From contig NZ_BAABIS010000001.1 of the NCBI RefSeq assembly GCF_039542905.1, positions 3,100,001-3,164,000 on the forward strand: DNA of 64,000 nt, in the 5' to 3' direction. Of the stretch, positions 26,231 through 35,713 are shown one piece after another. Under the pieces are notes generated by a model, which ran no database searches, was not told the DNA's origin, and was given only the letters and a program-made list of their open reading frames with translations. Every line of letters begins with the position of its first letter. Within the stretch, counting starts at the first letter, position 1. Source of the DNA: Kitasatospora terrestris (GTDB lineage Bacteria; Actinomycetota; Actinomycetes; Streptomycetales; Streptomycetaceae). A program made the position numbers and the translations under genes.

Positions 26231-28471
26231 ATGAAGAGCGCGTGGGACGGCTTCGAGGGCGGCCAGTGGCAGGACGCCGTCGACGTCCGCGACTTCATCC
26301 AGCGGAACTACACGCCGTACGAGGGCGACGGCGCCTTCCTGGCCGGCCCGACCGGGCGGACCCTCGCGGTGTGGCGGCAGATCACCGACCGCTTCCCCGA
26401 GGAGCGCGCCAAGGGCGTGTACGACGTCGCGCACGACGTCCCGTCCACCATCACCGCGCACGCGCCCGGCTGGATCGACAAGGACCGGGAACTGATCGTC
26501 GGCCTGCAGACCGACGCCCCGCTGAAGCGGGCGATCATGCCCAACGGCGGCTGGCGGATGGTCGCGGGCGCCCTGGAGACGTACGGCTACCCGGTCGACC
26601 CGGAGCTGGAGAAGGTCTTCACGGTGTACCGCAAGACCCACAACGCCGGGGTCTTCGACGCCTACACGCCGGAGATCCGGGCCGCCCGCAAGGCCGGCGT
26701 CGTGACCGGCCTGCCGGACGCCTACGGCCGGGGCCGGATCATCGGCGACTACCGCCGGGTCGCGCTCTACGGCGTGGACCGGCTGATCGAGGCCAAACTG
26801 GCGGAGAAGGCCGAGCTGGACCCGCTGCCCGCCGACGCCTCCCGCCTGGAGGAGGTGATCCGCGAGCGCGAGGAGCTCGCCGAGCAGATCCGGGCGCTGG
26901 GCGAACTCAAGGCGATGGCGCTGGCGTACGGGTACGACGTCTCCGGCCCGGCGTCGAGCGGGCGCGAGGCGATCCAGTGGCTGTACTTCGCCTACCTGGC
27001 GGCGGTGAAGGAGCAGAACGGCGCGGCGATGTCGCTCGGCCGCACCTCCACCTTCGTCGACGTCTACCTGGAGCGGGACCTCGCGGCGGGCGTGCTCACC
27101 GAGGAGCAGGCCCAGGAGCTGGTCGACGACTTCGTCATCAAGCTGCGGATCGTCCGCTTCCTGCGCACCCCCGAGTACGACGAGCTGTTCTCCGGCGACC
27201 CGACCTGGGTCACCGAGTCGATCGGCGGCATCGGCAGCGACGGCCGCCCGCTGGTCACCCGCACCTCGTTCCGCTACCTGCAGACCCTCTACAACCTCGG
27301 GCCGGCCCCCGAGCCCAACATGACGGTCTTCTGGTCGCCCCGGCTCCCGCAGGGCTTCAAGGACTTCTGCGCCAAGGTGTCGATCGACACCTCCAGCGTG
27401 CAGTACGAGTCGGACGAGCTGATGCGGCCGCGCTTCGGCGACGACACCGCGATCGCCTGCTGCGTCTCCGCGATGGAGGTCGGCCGGCAGATGCAGTTCT
27501 TCGGCGCCCGGGTCAACCTCGCCAAGACGCTGCTCTACGCGATCAACGGCGGCCGGGACGAGCGGTCCGGCGCGCAGGTCGGCCCCGAGAGCGGGGCGCT
27601 CACCGATGAGGTGCTCGACTACGACGCCGTGCTGGCCAAGTTCGACCAGCAGATGGAGTGGCTGGCCGAGACCTACGTCCACGCGCTCGACGTCATCCAC
27701 TACATGCACGACAAGTACGCGTACGAGCGCCTGGAGATGGCGCTGCACGACCGCGACGTGCGGCGCACCATGGCCTGCGGCATCGCGGGCCTGGCGGTCG
27801 CCGCGGACTCGCTGAGCGCGATCCGGTACGCGACGGTGCGACCGGTCCGCGACGCGACCGGGCTGGCCGTGGACTACCTGGTGGAGGGCGAGTACCCGGC
27901 GTACGGCAACAACGACGACCGGGCGGACTCCATCGCCGTGTGGCTGGTCGAGGAGTTCATGCGCAAGGTGCGCAAGCACCCCACCTACCGGGGCGCCGAG
28001 CACACCCAGTCGGTGCTGACCATCACCTCGAACGTGGTCTACGGGAAGAAGACCGGTGCCACCCCGGACGGGCGCCGGGCCGGCGAGCCGTTCTCCCCCG
28101 GAGCCAACCCGATGAACGGGCGCGACAGCCACGGCTACGTCGCCGCGGCCCTGTCCGTGGCCAAACTCCCCTATGCCCAGGCCGAGGACGGCATCTCGCT
28201 GACCAACACCGTCACCCCGGACGCACTGGGCCGCACCCCCGAGGAGCGGGTGCGCAACCTGACCGGCGTGCTGGACGGCTACACGGCCTGCGACGGCTTC
28301 CACATGAACGTCAACGTGCTCGACCGGGACACCCTGCTGGACGCGATGGAGCACCCGGAGGACTACCCGCAGCTGACCATCCGGGTCAGCGGCTATGCGG
28401 TGAACTTCGTCCGGCTCACCCGGGAGCAGCAGTTGGACGTGGTCAACCGGACCTTCCACGCCTCCCTCTGA
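26231..28471 (+). CDS. pflB: Pyruvate formate-lyase (formate C-acetyltransferase)
   Basis: A 746-residue glycyl-radical enzyme converting pyruvate and CoA to acetyl-CoA and formate. The adjacent catalytic cysteines are Cys410-Cys411 ([13 protein letters not shown]) and the radical-bearing glycine is Gly721 in [11 protein letters not shown] near the C-terminus, exactly as in E. coli PflB; the length also agrees. The ATG at 26231 is taken because the protein then starts with [11 protein letters not shown], as in the family; GAGG lies 5 bp upstream. The activase follows after 26 bp. The glycyl radical is destroyed by oxygen, so the gene is only useful under micro-oxic or anoxic conditions, in line with the Rex operator. 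Confidence 0.98.
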   Translation: MKSAWDGFEGGQWQDAVDVRDFIQRNYTPYEGDGAFLAGPTGRTLAVWRQITDRFPEERAKGVYDVAHDVPSTITAHAPGWIDKDRELIVGLQTDAPLKRAIMPNGGWRMVAGALETYGYPVDPELEKVFTVYRKTHNAGVFDAYTPEIRAARKAGVVTGLPDAYGRGRIIGDYRRVALYGVDRLIEAKLAEKAELDPLPADASRLEEVIREREELAEQIRALGELKAMALAYGYDVSGPASSGREAIQWLYFAYLAAVKEQNGAAMSLGRTSTFVDVYLERDLAAGVLTEEQAQELVDDFVIKLRIVRFLRTPEYDELFSGDPTWVTESIGGIGSDGRPLVTRTSFRYLQTLYNLGPAPEPNMTVFWSPRLPQGFKDFCAKVSIDTSSVQYESDELMRPRFGDDTAIACCVSAMEVGRQMQFFGARVNLAKTLLYAINGGRDERSGAQVGPESGALTDEVLDYDAVLAKFDQQMEWLAETYVHALDVIHYMHDKYAYERLEMALHDRDVRRTMACGIAGLAVAADSLSAIRYATVRPVRDATGLAVDYLVEGEYPAYGNNDDRADSIAVWLVEEFMRKVRKHPTYRGAEHTQSVLTITSNVVYGKKTGATPDGRRAGEPFSPGANPMNGRDSHGYVAAALSVAKLPYAQAEDGISLTNTVTPDALGRTPEERVRNLTGVLDGYTACDGFHMNVNVLDRDTLLDAMEHPEDYPQLTIRVSGYAVNFVRLTREQQLDVVNRTFHASL

Positions 28472-28497
28472 TCCCCCACCGGCCAGGAGGCCCCGCC

Positions 28498-29271
28498 ATG
28501 ACCGCGGTACTGCTCGGCACCGACATCCCGCTCGGCCCGCGGGTCACCGGATCGGTGCACTCCTGGGACCTGTCGACCGGGGTGGACGGGCCGGGCACCC
28601 GGTTCGTCACCTTCCTGGCCGGCTGCCCGCTGACCTGCCTGTACTGCCACAACCCGGACACCCTGGCGATGCGCAACGGCCGGCGCACCGGCGTGGACGA
28701 GGTGGTGGCGGAGGCCGCGAAGTACACCTCCTTCATCCGCGCCTCCGGCGGCGGGGCCACCGTCAGCGGCGGCGAGCCGCTGCTGCAGCCGGTGTTCACC
28801 GGCGAGCTGTTCCACCGCTTCAAGCACGAACTGGGGCTGCACACCGCGCTCGACACCTCGGGATTCCTCGGCGCGCGGGCGAGCGACGGGCTGCTGGCCG
28901 ACGTCGACCTGGTGCTGCTGGACATCAAGTCCTGGGACCGCGGGCTGTACCGCCGGGTCACCGGGCGGCCGCTGGAGCCGACCCTGGACTTCGCCCGGCG
29001 CCTGGCCGACCTCGGCAAGGACGTCTGGGTGCGGTTCGTGCTGGTGCCGGGGCTGACCGACCCGGTGGAGAACGTCGAGGGGGTGGCGTCCTTCGCCGCC
29101 TCGCTCGGCAACGTCTCGCGGGTCAACGTGCTGCCCTTCCACAAGCTGGGGGCGGCCAAGTGGGAGGCGCTGGGCCGGGAGTTCACCCTGGCCGACACCC
29201 CCTCCCCCACCCCCGCACAGGTCGGCGCGGCGCGGGACGTCTTCACCGCCCACGGACTGAAAGCGATCTGA
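28498..29271 (+). CDS. pflA: Pyruvate formate-lyase activating enzyme (radical SAM)
   Basis: A 257-residue radical SAM protein that abstracts hydrogen from Gly721 of PflB. The 4Fe-4S ligands are in CPLTCLYC (CxxxCxxC, about residues 42-49), followed by the GGE-type SAM motif SGGEPLLQP, LDTSGF and VRFVLVPGLTD. The length is that of E. coli PflA (about 246). The ATG has GGAGG about 9 bp upstream. It is co-transcribed with pflB and ends in a large hairpin. Confidence 0.97.
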   Translation: MTAVLLGTDIPLGPRVTGSVHSWDLSTGVDGPGTRFVTFLAGCPLTCLYCHNPDTLAMRNGRRTGVDEVVAEAAKYTSFIRASGGGATVSGGEPLLQPVFTGELFHRFKHELGLHTALDTSGFLGARASDGLLADVDLVLLDIKSWDRGLYRRVTGRPLEPTLDFARRLADLGKDVWVRFVLVPGLTDPVENVEGVASFAASLGNVSRVNVLPFHKLGAAKWEALGREFTLADTPSPTPAQVGAARDVFTAHGLKAI

Positions 29272-29288
29272 GGGCACCCAGATGCCGC

Positions 29289-29342
29289 ACGCGGCGGACG
29301 GGCCGGGGATCGCCGCCGACCCCCGGTACCCGTCCGCCGCGT
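29289..29342. terminator. Large bidirectional terminator between pflA and the phospholipase gene
   Basis: Outer arms ACGCGGCGGACGGG (29289-29302) and CCCGTCCGCCGCGT (29329-29342) are a perfect 14-bp inverted repeat. A CCGGGG/CCCCGG pair continues the stem inside. It separates two convergent genes. Confidence 0.85.
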
Positions 29343-29353
29343 GACCGGCCGGG

Positions 29354-31405
29354 TCAGCCGCTGATCGAGGCGGCGCCGTTCTCCAGGTGGCCGGTGAAGC
29401 GCTGCGACCAGCTCGCGTCCGAGCTCACCGTGACGGTGAAGTCGTACCAGCCGTTGGCGTAGGCCACCACGTTGAAGTAGTCGTCGGCCGAGCCGCCGGC
29501 CGGGACGGTGTAGGTCCACGGGCCGTCGGAGCGGTAGCCGTTGGAGGTGACGGTGAAGGTCACCGCGGCGGCGGAGGTGTTGGCGAGCTTGAACCAGAGC
29601 GCGAGCTTGCCGGTGTCCGGCGCGGCCGCGTACGAGGTGGTGACGGCGACGTCCTTGCCCGCCTTGGTCGCGTCGCCCTTGAAGCGGCGCAGGAAGCGGT
29701 TGGGGCCGATCAGCGACAGGTCGTACGGCCCGTTGCCGAAGTTGGTGCCGCAGTTGAAGAAGTCGCTGGTGGAGCCGCCCGGGTCGACGGTGTACTGCCA
29801 CGGGCCGCCGGAGCGGTAGGCGTTGGCGTAGGCGGCGAAGTGGGTGGTGGCACTGCCCTGGTTGGTCATCTTCAGCCAGACCTTCATCACCCCGCCGGAG
29901 CCGAACTCCAGGTGGTCCAGGTTGGCGGCCGGCTGGTACGGGAGGGCGCGGGCCGGGCGGGTGCCCGCCTCCTGCAGCGGCAGCTTGTTGTCGATCGGCG
30001 CCGGGTTGGGCAGCGGGCCGCAGGCGGACATGCCGATGGTCTGCGAGGTGTCGGGCAGCGCGGGCAGGCCGTACACCGGGTTGGCGAAGTCGAACATGCC
30101 GGTCAGGTCGCCGCAGACCTTCCGGCGCCACGCGCTGATGTTGGGGCAGGTCGCGGGCTTACCGATGGCGGTGGTCCACTTCTCCAGGAAGCGCAGCACC
30201 GAGGTGTGGTCGGAGACCTCGGAGCTGACCCAGCCGCCGCGGGTCCAGGGCGAGATGGCGATCATCGGGACGCGGAAGCCGAGGCCGATGCTGGTGCCGT
30301 TGTAGAACTCGCCGGCGGTGCCGGCCGGGGCGACCGGCGGCGGGACGTGGTCGAAGAAGCCGTCGTTCTCGTCGTAGTTGAGGAACAGGATCGACGAGTT
30401 GAAGACGTTCGGGTCGGCGTTGAGCGCGTCGATCACGTTGTGCACGAAGTGCGCGCCGTCGGCCGGGGTGGAGTACGGGTGCTCGGAGGAGCCCTGGTCG
30501 GGGACGATCCAGGAGACCTGGGGCAGGGTGCCGGCCAGTACGTCGGCCTTGATGGCGGCGACGATGTCGTCCGGGGTCCTCCCGGTGACCTTGGGGACGG
30601 AGCCCATGCCCTTGACCGCGAGCGGGCTGCCCGCCGGGGCCGAGGTGAAGGCGGTGAAGTAGGCGAGGGCGTTGTCGCCGTAGTTGTCGGCGGCGTTCTG
30701 GTAGACCTTCCAGCTGACGCCGGCGTTCTCCAGCGCCTCCGCGTAGGTCTGCCAGCGCAGGCCGCTCTCGTCGCCGCCGTCGTAGGCCGGGCCGCCCGCG
30801 GTGCCGGCCGGGTCGATCTGGCCGGACCAGTGGTAGGTGCGGTTCGGGCCGGTCGCGCTGATCACCGAGCAGTGGTACGCGTCGTTGATGGTCCAGTTGT
30901 CGGCCAGCGCGTAGTGGAACGGGATGTCCTGGCGGGTCAGGAAGCCCAGCGTGCGGACGTTGCCCTTGGCGGAGACCCAGGAGTCCAGCTTGCCGTTGTT
31001 CCACGCCTTGTGCTGGTCGGACCAGCCGTGCGCCAGGTCGCCGTTGCACTGGGCCAGGCGCTCCGGGTCGGCGCCGCCGGCCGGCTTGGTCAGGCTGAAC
31101 TGCCACGGGTACTGGCGGGACAGGCCGTTCGGCTGGTTGAAGACGCTGTAGCCGCCGGCGATCTGGATCGCGCTGCGGTCGGCGAAGCCGCGGACGCCCT
31201 TCAGCATCCCGAAGTAGTGGTCGAAGCTGCGGTTCTCCTGCATCAGGATCACGATGTGCTTCGCATCGGTGATCGTGCCCGTGGTGGAGAGCCCGGCGGC
31301 CGCGGCCGGGGACGAGCCCGCCACCGCGCCGGTCCCCGCCACTGCCGCACCCGCGGCGGCGCTCGCCGAGAGCGCCATGAACTTCCTACGACTCAGAGCA
31401 GCCAT
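29354..31405 (-). CDS. Tat-exported phosphocholine-specific phospholipase C
   Basis: A 683-residue secreted enzyme. The start at 31403-31405 gives MAALSRRKFMALSASAA, an ideal twin-arginine signal (RRKFM) with cleavage near AAAAG; an in-frame GTG at 31460-31462 would add 19 residues in front. The catalytic domain of the phospholipase C/acid phosphatase AcpA group starts with HIVILMQENRSFDHYFG (Asn, Arg and metal-binding residues) and continues with LNYDENDGFFDHVPPP and ISDHTSVLRFLEKW-like segments (SEVSDHTSVLRFLEKW). Two C-terminal DUF756-type repeats (about 490-680; GPWQYTVDPGGS and GPWTYTVPAGGS) complete the family architecture. It cleaves phosphocholine-containing lipids outside the cell. 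The gene stands alone. Confidence 0.95.
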   Translation of the reverse strand: MAALSRRKFMALSASAAAGAAVAGTGAVAGSSPAAAAGLSTTGTITDAKHIVILMQENRSFDHYFGMLKGVRGFADRSAIQIAGGYSVFNQPNGLSRQYPWQFSLTKPAGGADPERLAQCNGDLAHGWSDQHKAWNNGKLDSWVSAKGNVRTLGFLTRQDIPFHYALADNWTINDAYHCSVISATGPNRTYHWSGQIDPAGTAGGPAYDGGDESGLRWQTYAEALENAGVSWKVYQNAADNYGDNALAYFTAFTSAPAGSPLAVKGMGSVPKVTGRTPDDIVAAIKADVLAGTLPQVSWIVPDQGSSEHPYSTPADGAHFVHNVIDALNADPNVFNSSILFLNYDENDGFFDHVPPPVAPAGTAGEFYNGTSIGLGFRVPMIAISPWTRGGWVSSEVSDHTSVLRFLEKWTTAIGKPATCPNISAWRRKVCGDLTGMFDFANPVYGLPALPDTSQTIGMSACGPLPNPAPIDNKLPLQEAGTRPARALPYQPAANLDHLEFGSGGVMKVWLKMTNQGSATTHFAAYANAYRSGGPWQYTVDPGGSTSDFFNCGTNFGNGPYDLSLIGPNRFLRRFKGDATKAGKDVAVTTSYAAAPDTGKLALWFKLANTSAAAVTFTVTSNGYRSDGPWTYTVPAGGSADDYFNVVAYANGWYDFTVTVSSDASWSQRFTGHLENGAASISG

Positions 31406-31567
31406 CCGACCCGTCCGTCCCTTCGACCCGGTGATGATGTTGTTCACACACGTTGTGCTCACGCCATCGAACGCCGAGCATCTTCACGCAGGTCGGGCCG
31501 TATGGCTATGACTTTGCGTCAAGGATTGTTGGACTGTTCACCGAGTCATCGCCGAGCGGCGGGCGGG

Positions 31568-32209
31568 TTAACGGTCCTTGACCTCGATCCCCAGGGCAGC
31601 CGCCAACTGGGGTGCGAGATCGAAGAGTTGCCCGGTGGAGACGATCGCCCCGGAGAGACCCGGCACGGCGTCCGGGAGGTGGAGCCGGACGGCGCCGCGC
31701 AGGTCGACCTGCTTGAGCTGCGAGCCGCCGAGACGCACCTCCTCCAGGGTGGAGCCGGGGAAGGAGACGTCGGTCAGCCTGGCGCCCGAGCCGAGGTCCA
31801 CGTCGCGCAGCAGGCAGTCCTCGAAGACCACGTCGCGCAGGGTCGCGCCGCGCAGGTTGACCGCCTCCAGCTTGCACTGGCGGAAGACCACCCGGCGCAG
31901 CGCCGAGCCGTACCCGGCGATGCCGGCCAGCACGGTGCCCTCCAGCCGGGAGTCCTGCCAGTCGCTGTCCGCGAGGTCGCAGGCGACCCAGCGGCTGCCC
32001 TGCACCCAGACCTCGTTGAAGGCGGCCGTCCGCAGCTTCGCCCCGTCCAGGGCGGTGCCGGTGAACGCGCACTCCAGGAACCGGGCACCGGTGGCGGAGC
32101 CGCTCTGCGGGCCGTCGAAGTGGACGGTGTCGTAGCGCGCGTCGGCGCGCAGCGGGCCCGCGTGGGGCTGGAGCAGGTGGGCGTACGGAAGGTCTTCGAG
32201 CTGCACCAC
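31568..32209 (-). CDS. Pentapeptide-repeat protein
   Basis: A 213-residue cytoplasmic protein built of pentapeptide repeats (A(D/N)LXX pattern), for example FLECAFTGTALDGAKLRTAAF, LADSDWQDSRLEGTVL, VNLRGATLRDVVFEDCLLRDVDL and LEEVRLGGSQLKQVDLRG. The repeats span about 40-180 and should fold into a right-handed quadrilateral beta-helix. The last about 30 residues are a non-repeat tail. Some members mimic DNA and protect gyrase, but nothing here proves that role. It ends with a rare TAA stop. The gene is 26 bp downstream of the LtrA-like gene and probably co-transcribed with it. Confidence 0.93.
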   Translation of the reverse strand: MVQLEDLPYAHLLQPHAGPLRADARYDTVHFDGPQSGSATGARFLECAFTGTALDGAKLRTAAFNEVWVQGSRWVACDLADSDWQDSRLEGTVLAGIAGYGSALRRVVFRQCKLEAVNLRGATLRDVVFEDCLLRDVDLGSGARLTDVSFPGSTLEEVRLGGSQLKQVDLRGAVRLHLPDAVPGLSGAIVSTGQLFDLAPQLAAALGIEVKDR

Positions 32210-32235
32210 CGCATCCTACGGACGGCCTCGGACAA

Positions 32236-33393
32236 TCACCCCCGCGTCGCGAGGGCGGTGCCGACGGCGACCGTGGCGGCGACCGCCAGGCCGGCCGCGA
32301 GCACCCCGGCCCCGCCGAGGGCGGTGCAGGCGAGCACCGCGGCGGCCGAGACGGGGAGGACGGCCTGGGCGGCGCCCTGCTTCACGTGCCGGGAGTGCAG
32401 CGCCCAGACGGTGAGCAGGTAGAGCGCGGCGGGCACGGTGACGGCCGCCGTGGCGGCGGTGGCGGAGAGGTGGGCCTGGCCGACGGCGTGCTCGATGGCG
32501 ACCTCCAGACCGGCGCCGACCGCCGCCGCCGAGCCCAGCACCAGGTAGTGGCCGTAGCCCCAGAGGAACGCCTGGCGGTTGGAGCGCAGGTGCTGGTGGA
32601 TGGGCTCGGCGAAGTAGATCCACCAGGCGCCGAAGCAGATCAGCAGGCCGCCGCCGGCGATCGGCAGCAGTTCGTCGAGGGCCTCGTGCTCGTCCAGGGC
32701 GGTCTGCATGGCGACGGTGGCGGCGGCGACGGTCTCGCCGAGCACGATGATGGTGAACAGCCCGTACCGTTCGGCGATGTGGCGCGGGTGCCAGCTGGAC
32801 TGCACCTTGGCCTCGGCCAGGGCGGGGACGGCGAGCTCGGCGAGGATGCAGAGCAGGACGACGGCCGTCCTGGCCGCCCCCTCGGGGACGAACAGCACGG
32901 CGACCCAGCCGAGTTGGACCACCGTGATGCCGGCCGCGTAGCGCAGTGCCATGGTGCGGGCGCCACCGGTCTCGGAGCGGGCGGCGCGCAGCCACTGGGT
33001 GACCATGGCGAGCCGCATCAGCAGGTAGCCGACCACCGCGAGGGTGAGGTCCTGCTGGTCGAACAGCCGCGGCACGCCGGCCGCGAGGACCAGGACGCCG
33101 GCGATCTGCACCAGGGTGGTGATCCGGTACGGCACGTCGTCGCAGTCGTAGGCGGAGGCGAACCAGGTGAAGTTCATCCAGGCCCACCAGATGGCGAAGA
33201 ACGCCATGAAGTAGCCGTAGACGCCGTGTCCGACGTGGCCCTCGGCGACGGCGTGGGCGAGCTGCTTGCCGGCCTGGGCGACGGCGACGACGAAGCAGAG
33301 GTCGAAGAAGAGCTCCAGCGGGGTGGCGGCCCGGTGGTCCTCGTCGCGGCTGCGGGCGCGCATCGGGCGCAGCACCTGGAAGGGTTCGGTCAC
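32236..33393 (-). CDS. LtrA-family (low temperature requirement A) membrane protein
   Basis: A 385-residue polytopic protein with about 10-11 hydrophobic segments. The family pattern is plain: ATPLELFFDLCFVVAVAQ at the start, FFAIWWAWMNFTWFAS, and HIAERYGLFTIIVLGETV in the middle. The GTG at 33391-33393 gives VTEPFQVLRPMRARS; the much longer in-frame reading upstream is Arg/Pro-rich shadow. The molecular function of LtrA proteins is unknown. A second member lies at 61685-62782. Confidence 0.92.
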   Translation of the reverse strand: MTEPFQVLRPMRARSRDEDHRAATPLELFFDLCFVVAVAQAGKQLAHAVAEGHVGHGVYGYFMAFFAIWWAWMNFTWFASAYDCDDVPYRITTLVQIAGVLVLAAGVPRLFDQQDLTLAVVGYLLMRLAMVTQWLRAARSETGGARTMALRYAAGITVVQLGWVAVLFVPEGAARTAVVLLCILAELAVPALAEAKVQSSWHPRHIAERYGLFTIIVLGETVAAATVAMQTALDEHEALDELLPIAGGGLLICFGAWWIYFAEPIHQHLRSNRQAFLWGYGHYLVLGSAAAVGAGLEVAIEHAVGQAHLSATAATAAVTVPAALYLLTVWALHSRHVKQGAAQAVLPVSAAAVLACTALGGAGVLAAGLAVAATVAVGTALATRG

Positions 33394-33754
33394 GGGGGTG
33401 ATCCTGGCACCGCTCCGGCCCGGCCGCACGCAAGCGACACGGCACGCCGAAACGTCCGGTTCCACCCGATATGAGTAATCGTCAGGCAGAGTTGACGGCG
33501 TAGTGCGCGAACCGGGTGACACCTGGGACGCGCCTGTGCACGTTGTCCCGTCCGTCCCGATCGGCCCGCTAGATTCCCTCCGGAAGTAGAACGACGACAC
33601 GGGCGGTCTGCGGGCAACGCGGAAGGTCAAGGACGATGGAGCGGGCACGGGGGCGGGACCGCCGCTCCCCGCGTCCGTCTGCCTGAACTCCTCGTGATCA
33701 CCGCGCTGTCCGCCAGTGCCGCCTGCTGTTCGTCGTCCCCCCGGGGGACGCGGG
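33394..33754. other. 361-bp intergenic region
   Basis: It contains the promoter side of the LtrA-like gene and the 3' flank of the binding-protein gene. A hairpin CGTCCCC/GGGGACG (33734-33750) is listed separately. A possible 16-codon ORF on the plus strand (ATG at about 33636, MERARGRDRRSPRPSA) has AAGGA in front, but its composition is shadow-like and I do not call it. Confidence 0.5.
33734..33750 (-). terminator. Terminator after the binding-protein gene
   Basis: CGTCCCC-CCG-GGGGACG, a 7-bp stem with a 3-nt loop, 4 bp after the stop codon of the minus-strand gene. Confidence 0.6.
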
Positions 33755-35455
33755 TCACTTCTGCCAGCCGACCTTGGTGATGTCGGTGTCGGCGAGGCTT
33801 CCGGCGCCGTAGTTGGCGAGGCCCTTGCGGACCGCGACGATGCTGGGCCGCTGGTAGAGCTCGACGGTGTGGGCGAGCTCCCAGATCTTCACGTCCGCCT
33901 CGTTGTAGAGCTCGGCGGCCTCGGCCGGGTCGAGCGTCGCGGCGGCCTTCTTCAGCAGGGCGTCGATCTCCGGGGTGGCCAGCTTGGAGAAGTTGCCGAA
34001 GACGTTGTCGCCCTGCGGGGCGCGGTAGTTGGCGACGCCCTTGGAGAGCGGGAAGGAGCCGGTGTTGCGCCAGCTGGCCAGGTCGAACTTGCCCTGGTTG
34101 ACGTACTTGGTGAAGTACTCCTTGCTGGGCACCTTGTCGACCGAGAGCTTCACGCCGACCTGCTGGAGCATGTTCTGCACGGCGGTGGCCATGTCGACCT
34201 GGGCCTGGGTGGAGCCGTCGCTGAGCACGTAGTGGAGCTCCAGCGGCTGCCCGTCCCTGGTGCGCGGCTGGCCGGCCGCGCCCTCCTTCCAGCCGGCCTT
34301 GTCCAGCAGGGCCTTGGCGGCGGCCGGGTCGAACTTCACCCAGTCCCCGGCGTTGTCCCGGTAGCCGTTCTGGTTGGTCATGAAGAGGTGGTTGCCGAGC
34401 GGCTTGAACTCCACCGGCACGCCCTGGTTCACGATCTTGATCAGGGCGGAGCGGTCCAGCGCCCTGCCGAGCGCCTGGCGCACTCCCTGGTCGGCCAGCG
34501 CGCCGTTGCCGCCGAAGGAGATGTGCACCTCGTCCCAGGGGGTGCCGGTGCGGATCACGCCGTCCTTGGCGTCCTTGAGCTGCCCGTACGAGGAGGCGGC
34601 GCCGGCGCTCGCGTAGTCCACCTCGTTGTTGAGGAAGGCCTGGGTGATCGCCGGGGAGGCCAGCACCCGGTAGGTGATCCGGTCCAGCTTGGGCTTCGGA
34701 CCCCACCAGTCGGGGTTAGGGACCAGGGTGATGGTCTGCGCGGCCTTGTCCAGGGTGCCGGGCTTGAACGGGCCGCCCCAGACCGGGACCTTCTCCACCC
34801 AGCCCTCGTTGAAGGCCTCCGGGGTGGAGAGGCCGGAGGCGGGCAGCAGCGGGTTGAAGAGGTTCTGCCAGTCCGCGTACGGCTCGCTGAAGGTGACCTT
34901 GACCTCGGTCGGGTCGGCGCCCTGCTCGACGGCGGAGATCTGCTCGTAGCCGGAGGAGTCGGAGAGGTTGTACGCGGTGTTCCTCCCGTTGGACGCCTCC
35001 CAGACCGCCTTGAAGTCCTGGTAGCCCAGCTGCTTGCCGTCCGACCACTTGGCCTTGGGGTTGAGCTTGTAGGTGACCACCTGCGGGGAGGTGGAGGTGA
35101 CCTTCGCCGACTGCAGGTACTCGGGCACCTCGTGGAAGACGCCCTTGGCATCGCTGCGGAAGAGCTTGGCCTCCAGGTACCCCATGATCTCGACCGCGTC
35201 GCCGTAGGTGCCGTCGACCTGGTACGGGTTCCACTGGGTGATCCACTGCTGCAGCGGCGGGCGGAACTCGCCGCCGTCCTTGATGTTCTCCAGCGGCTGG
35301 GGGTTGTTGTCCTCGGCGTCCTGGGTGGGGACCACGTTCTTCGCCACGTCGCCGGAGCCGCCGGAACCGGAGCTGCACGCGGTGGCGGCCAGTGCCACGG
35401 CGAGGGCGGCGGCCGCGGCGCGGCCCAGTCTGCGGGTGGTGGTCGATGCGCTCAT
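33755..35455 (-). CDS. Oligopeptide-type ABC transporter substrate-binding lipoprotein (family 5)
   Basis: A 566-residue solute-binding protein. The signal peptide (RRLGRAAAAALAVALAATACSS) ends in a lipobox with the lipidated Cys about residue 27. The mature part has the SBP family 5 pattern: WSDGKQLGYQDFKAVWEA, VRQALGRALDRSALIKIVNQG, PAAAKALLDKAGWKEG and a C-terminal LYQRPSIVAVRKGLANYG. It would deliver peptides or a similar ligand to the permeases. The ATG at 35453-35455 is used because the signal peptide starts there. The gene is transcribed away from its permease and ATPase genes, an unusual but not unique layout. Confidence 0.95.
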   Translation of the reverse strand: MSASTTTRRLGRAAAAALAVALAATACSSGSGGSGDVAKNVVPTQDAEDNNPQPLENIKDGGEFRPPLQQWITQWNPYQVDGTYGDAVEIMGYLEAKLFRSDAKGVFHEVPEYLQSAKVTSTSPQVVTYKLNPKAKWSDGKQLGYQDFKAVWEASNGRNTAYNLSDSSGYEQISAVEQGADPTEVKVTFSEPYADWQNLFNPLLPASGLSTPEAFNEGWVEKVPVWGGPFKPGTLDKAAQTITLVPNPDWWGPKPKLDRITYRVLASPAITQAFLNNEVDYASAGAASSYGQLKDAKDGVIRTGTPWDEVHISFGGNGALADQGVRQALGRALDRSALIKIVNQGVPVEFKPLGNHLFMTNQNGYRDNAGDWVKFDPAAAKALLDKAGWKEGAAGQPRTRDGQPLELHYVLSDGSTQAQVDMATAVQNMLQQVGVKLSVDKVPSKEYFTKYVNQGKFDLASWRNTGSFPLSKGVANYRAPQGDNVFGNFSKLATPEIDALLKKAAATLDPAEAAELYNEADVKIWELAHTVELYQRPSIVAVRKGLANYGAGSLADTDITKVGWQK

Positions 35456-35713
35456 GAGGGTGCCCCCAGGGGGTTGTCGAGGAGTACGGGCTGTCAGGTG
35501 TGGCGACAGTTGAACGTGGGCATTCAAGTGGATGCCCTGCCCGGAGAAGCTAACAGTGAAACAACACCACGACCAGATACCGGAGTTCATTCCTGATCAG
35601 ACGGAAACGCTGCGCAACACTTCCGCAATGTCCCGTCCGCAGTCCGCTGCAAAACTCTGACCTGCCCGTTCACCCGACCGAAGGCATACGACCATGCACC
35701 GCAGGTGTGCGAA
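35456..35713. promoter_or_regulatory. Divergent promoter region of the peptide transporter, with a seven-codon leader ORF
   Basis: An inverted repeat TTGAA-N8-TTCAA lies at 35510-35527. At 35694-35717 a mini-ORF (ATG, MHRRCAK, TGA) has GAAGG 9 bp upstream; its stop overlaps the GTG of the first permease (GTGA, 35714-35717). This suggests translational coupling through a leader peptide. Confidence 0.4.

Noticed and set aside
31406..31462. Upstream GTG start for the phospholipase C
   Set aside because: It would put 19 residues before the twin-arginine signal; the ATG at 31405 gives a normal Tat signal.
31441..31545. PHO-box-like GTTCAC elements near the phospholipase start
   Set aside because: The second unit at the required 11-bp spacing is missing, so PhoP control cannot be supported.
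33636..33686. 16-codon ORF MERARGRDRRSPRPSA with AAGGA in front
   Set aside because: It has no recognisable leader-peptide pattern and lies between the ends of two minus-strand units; the evidence is too thin.
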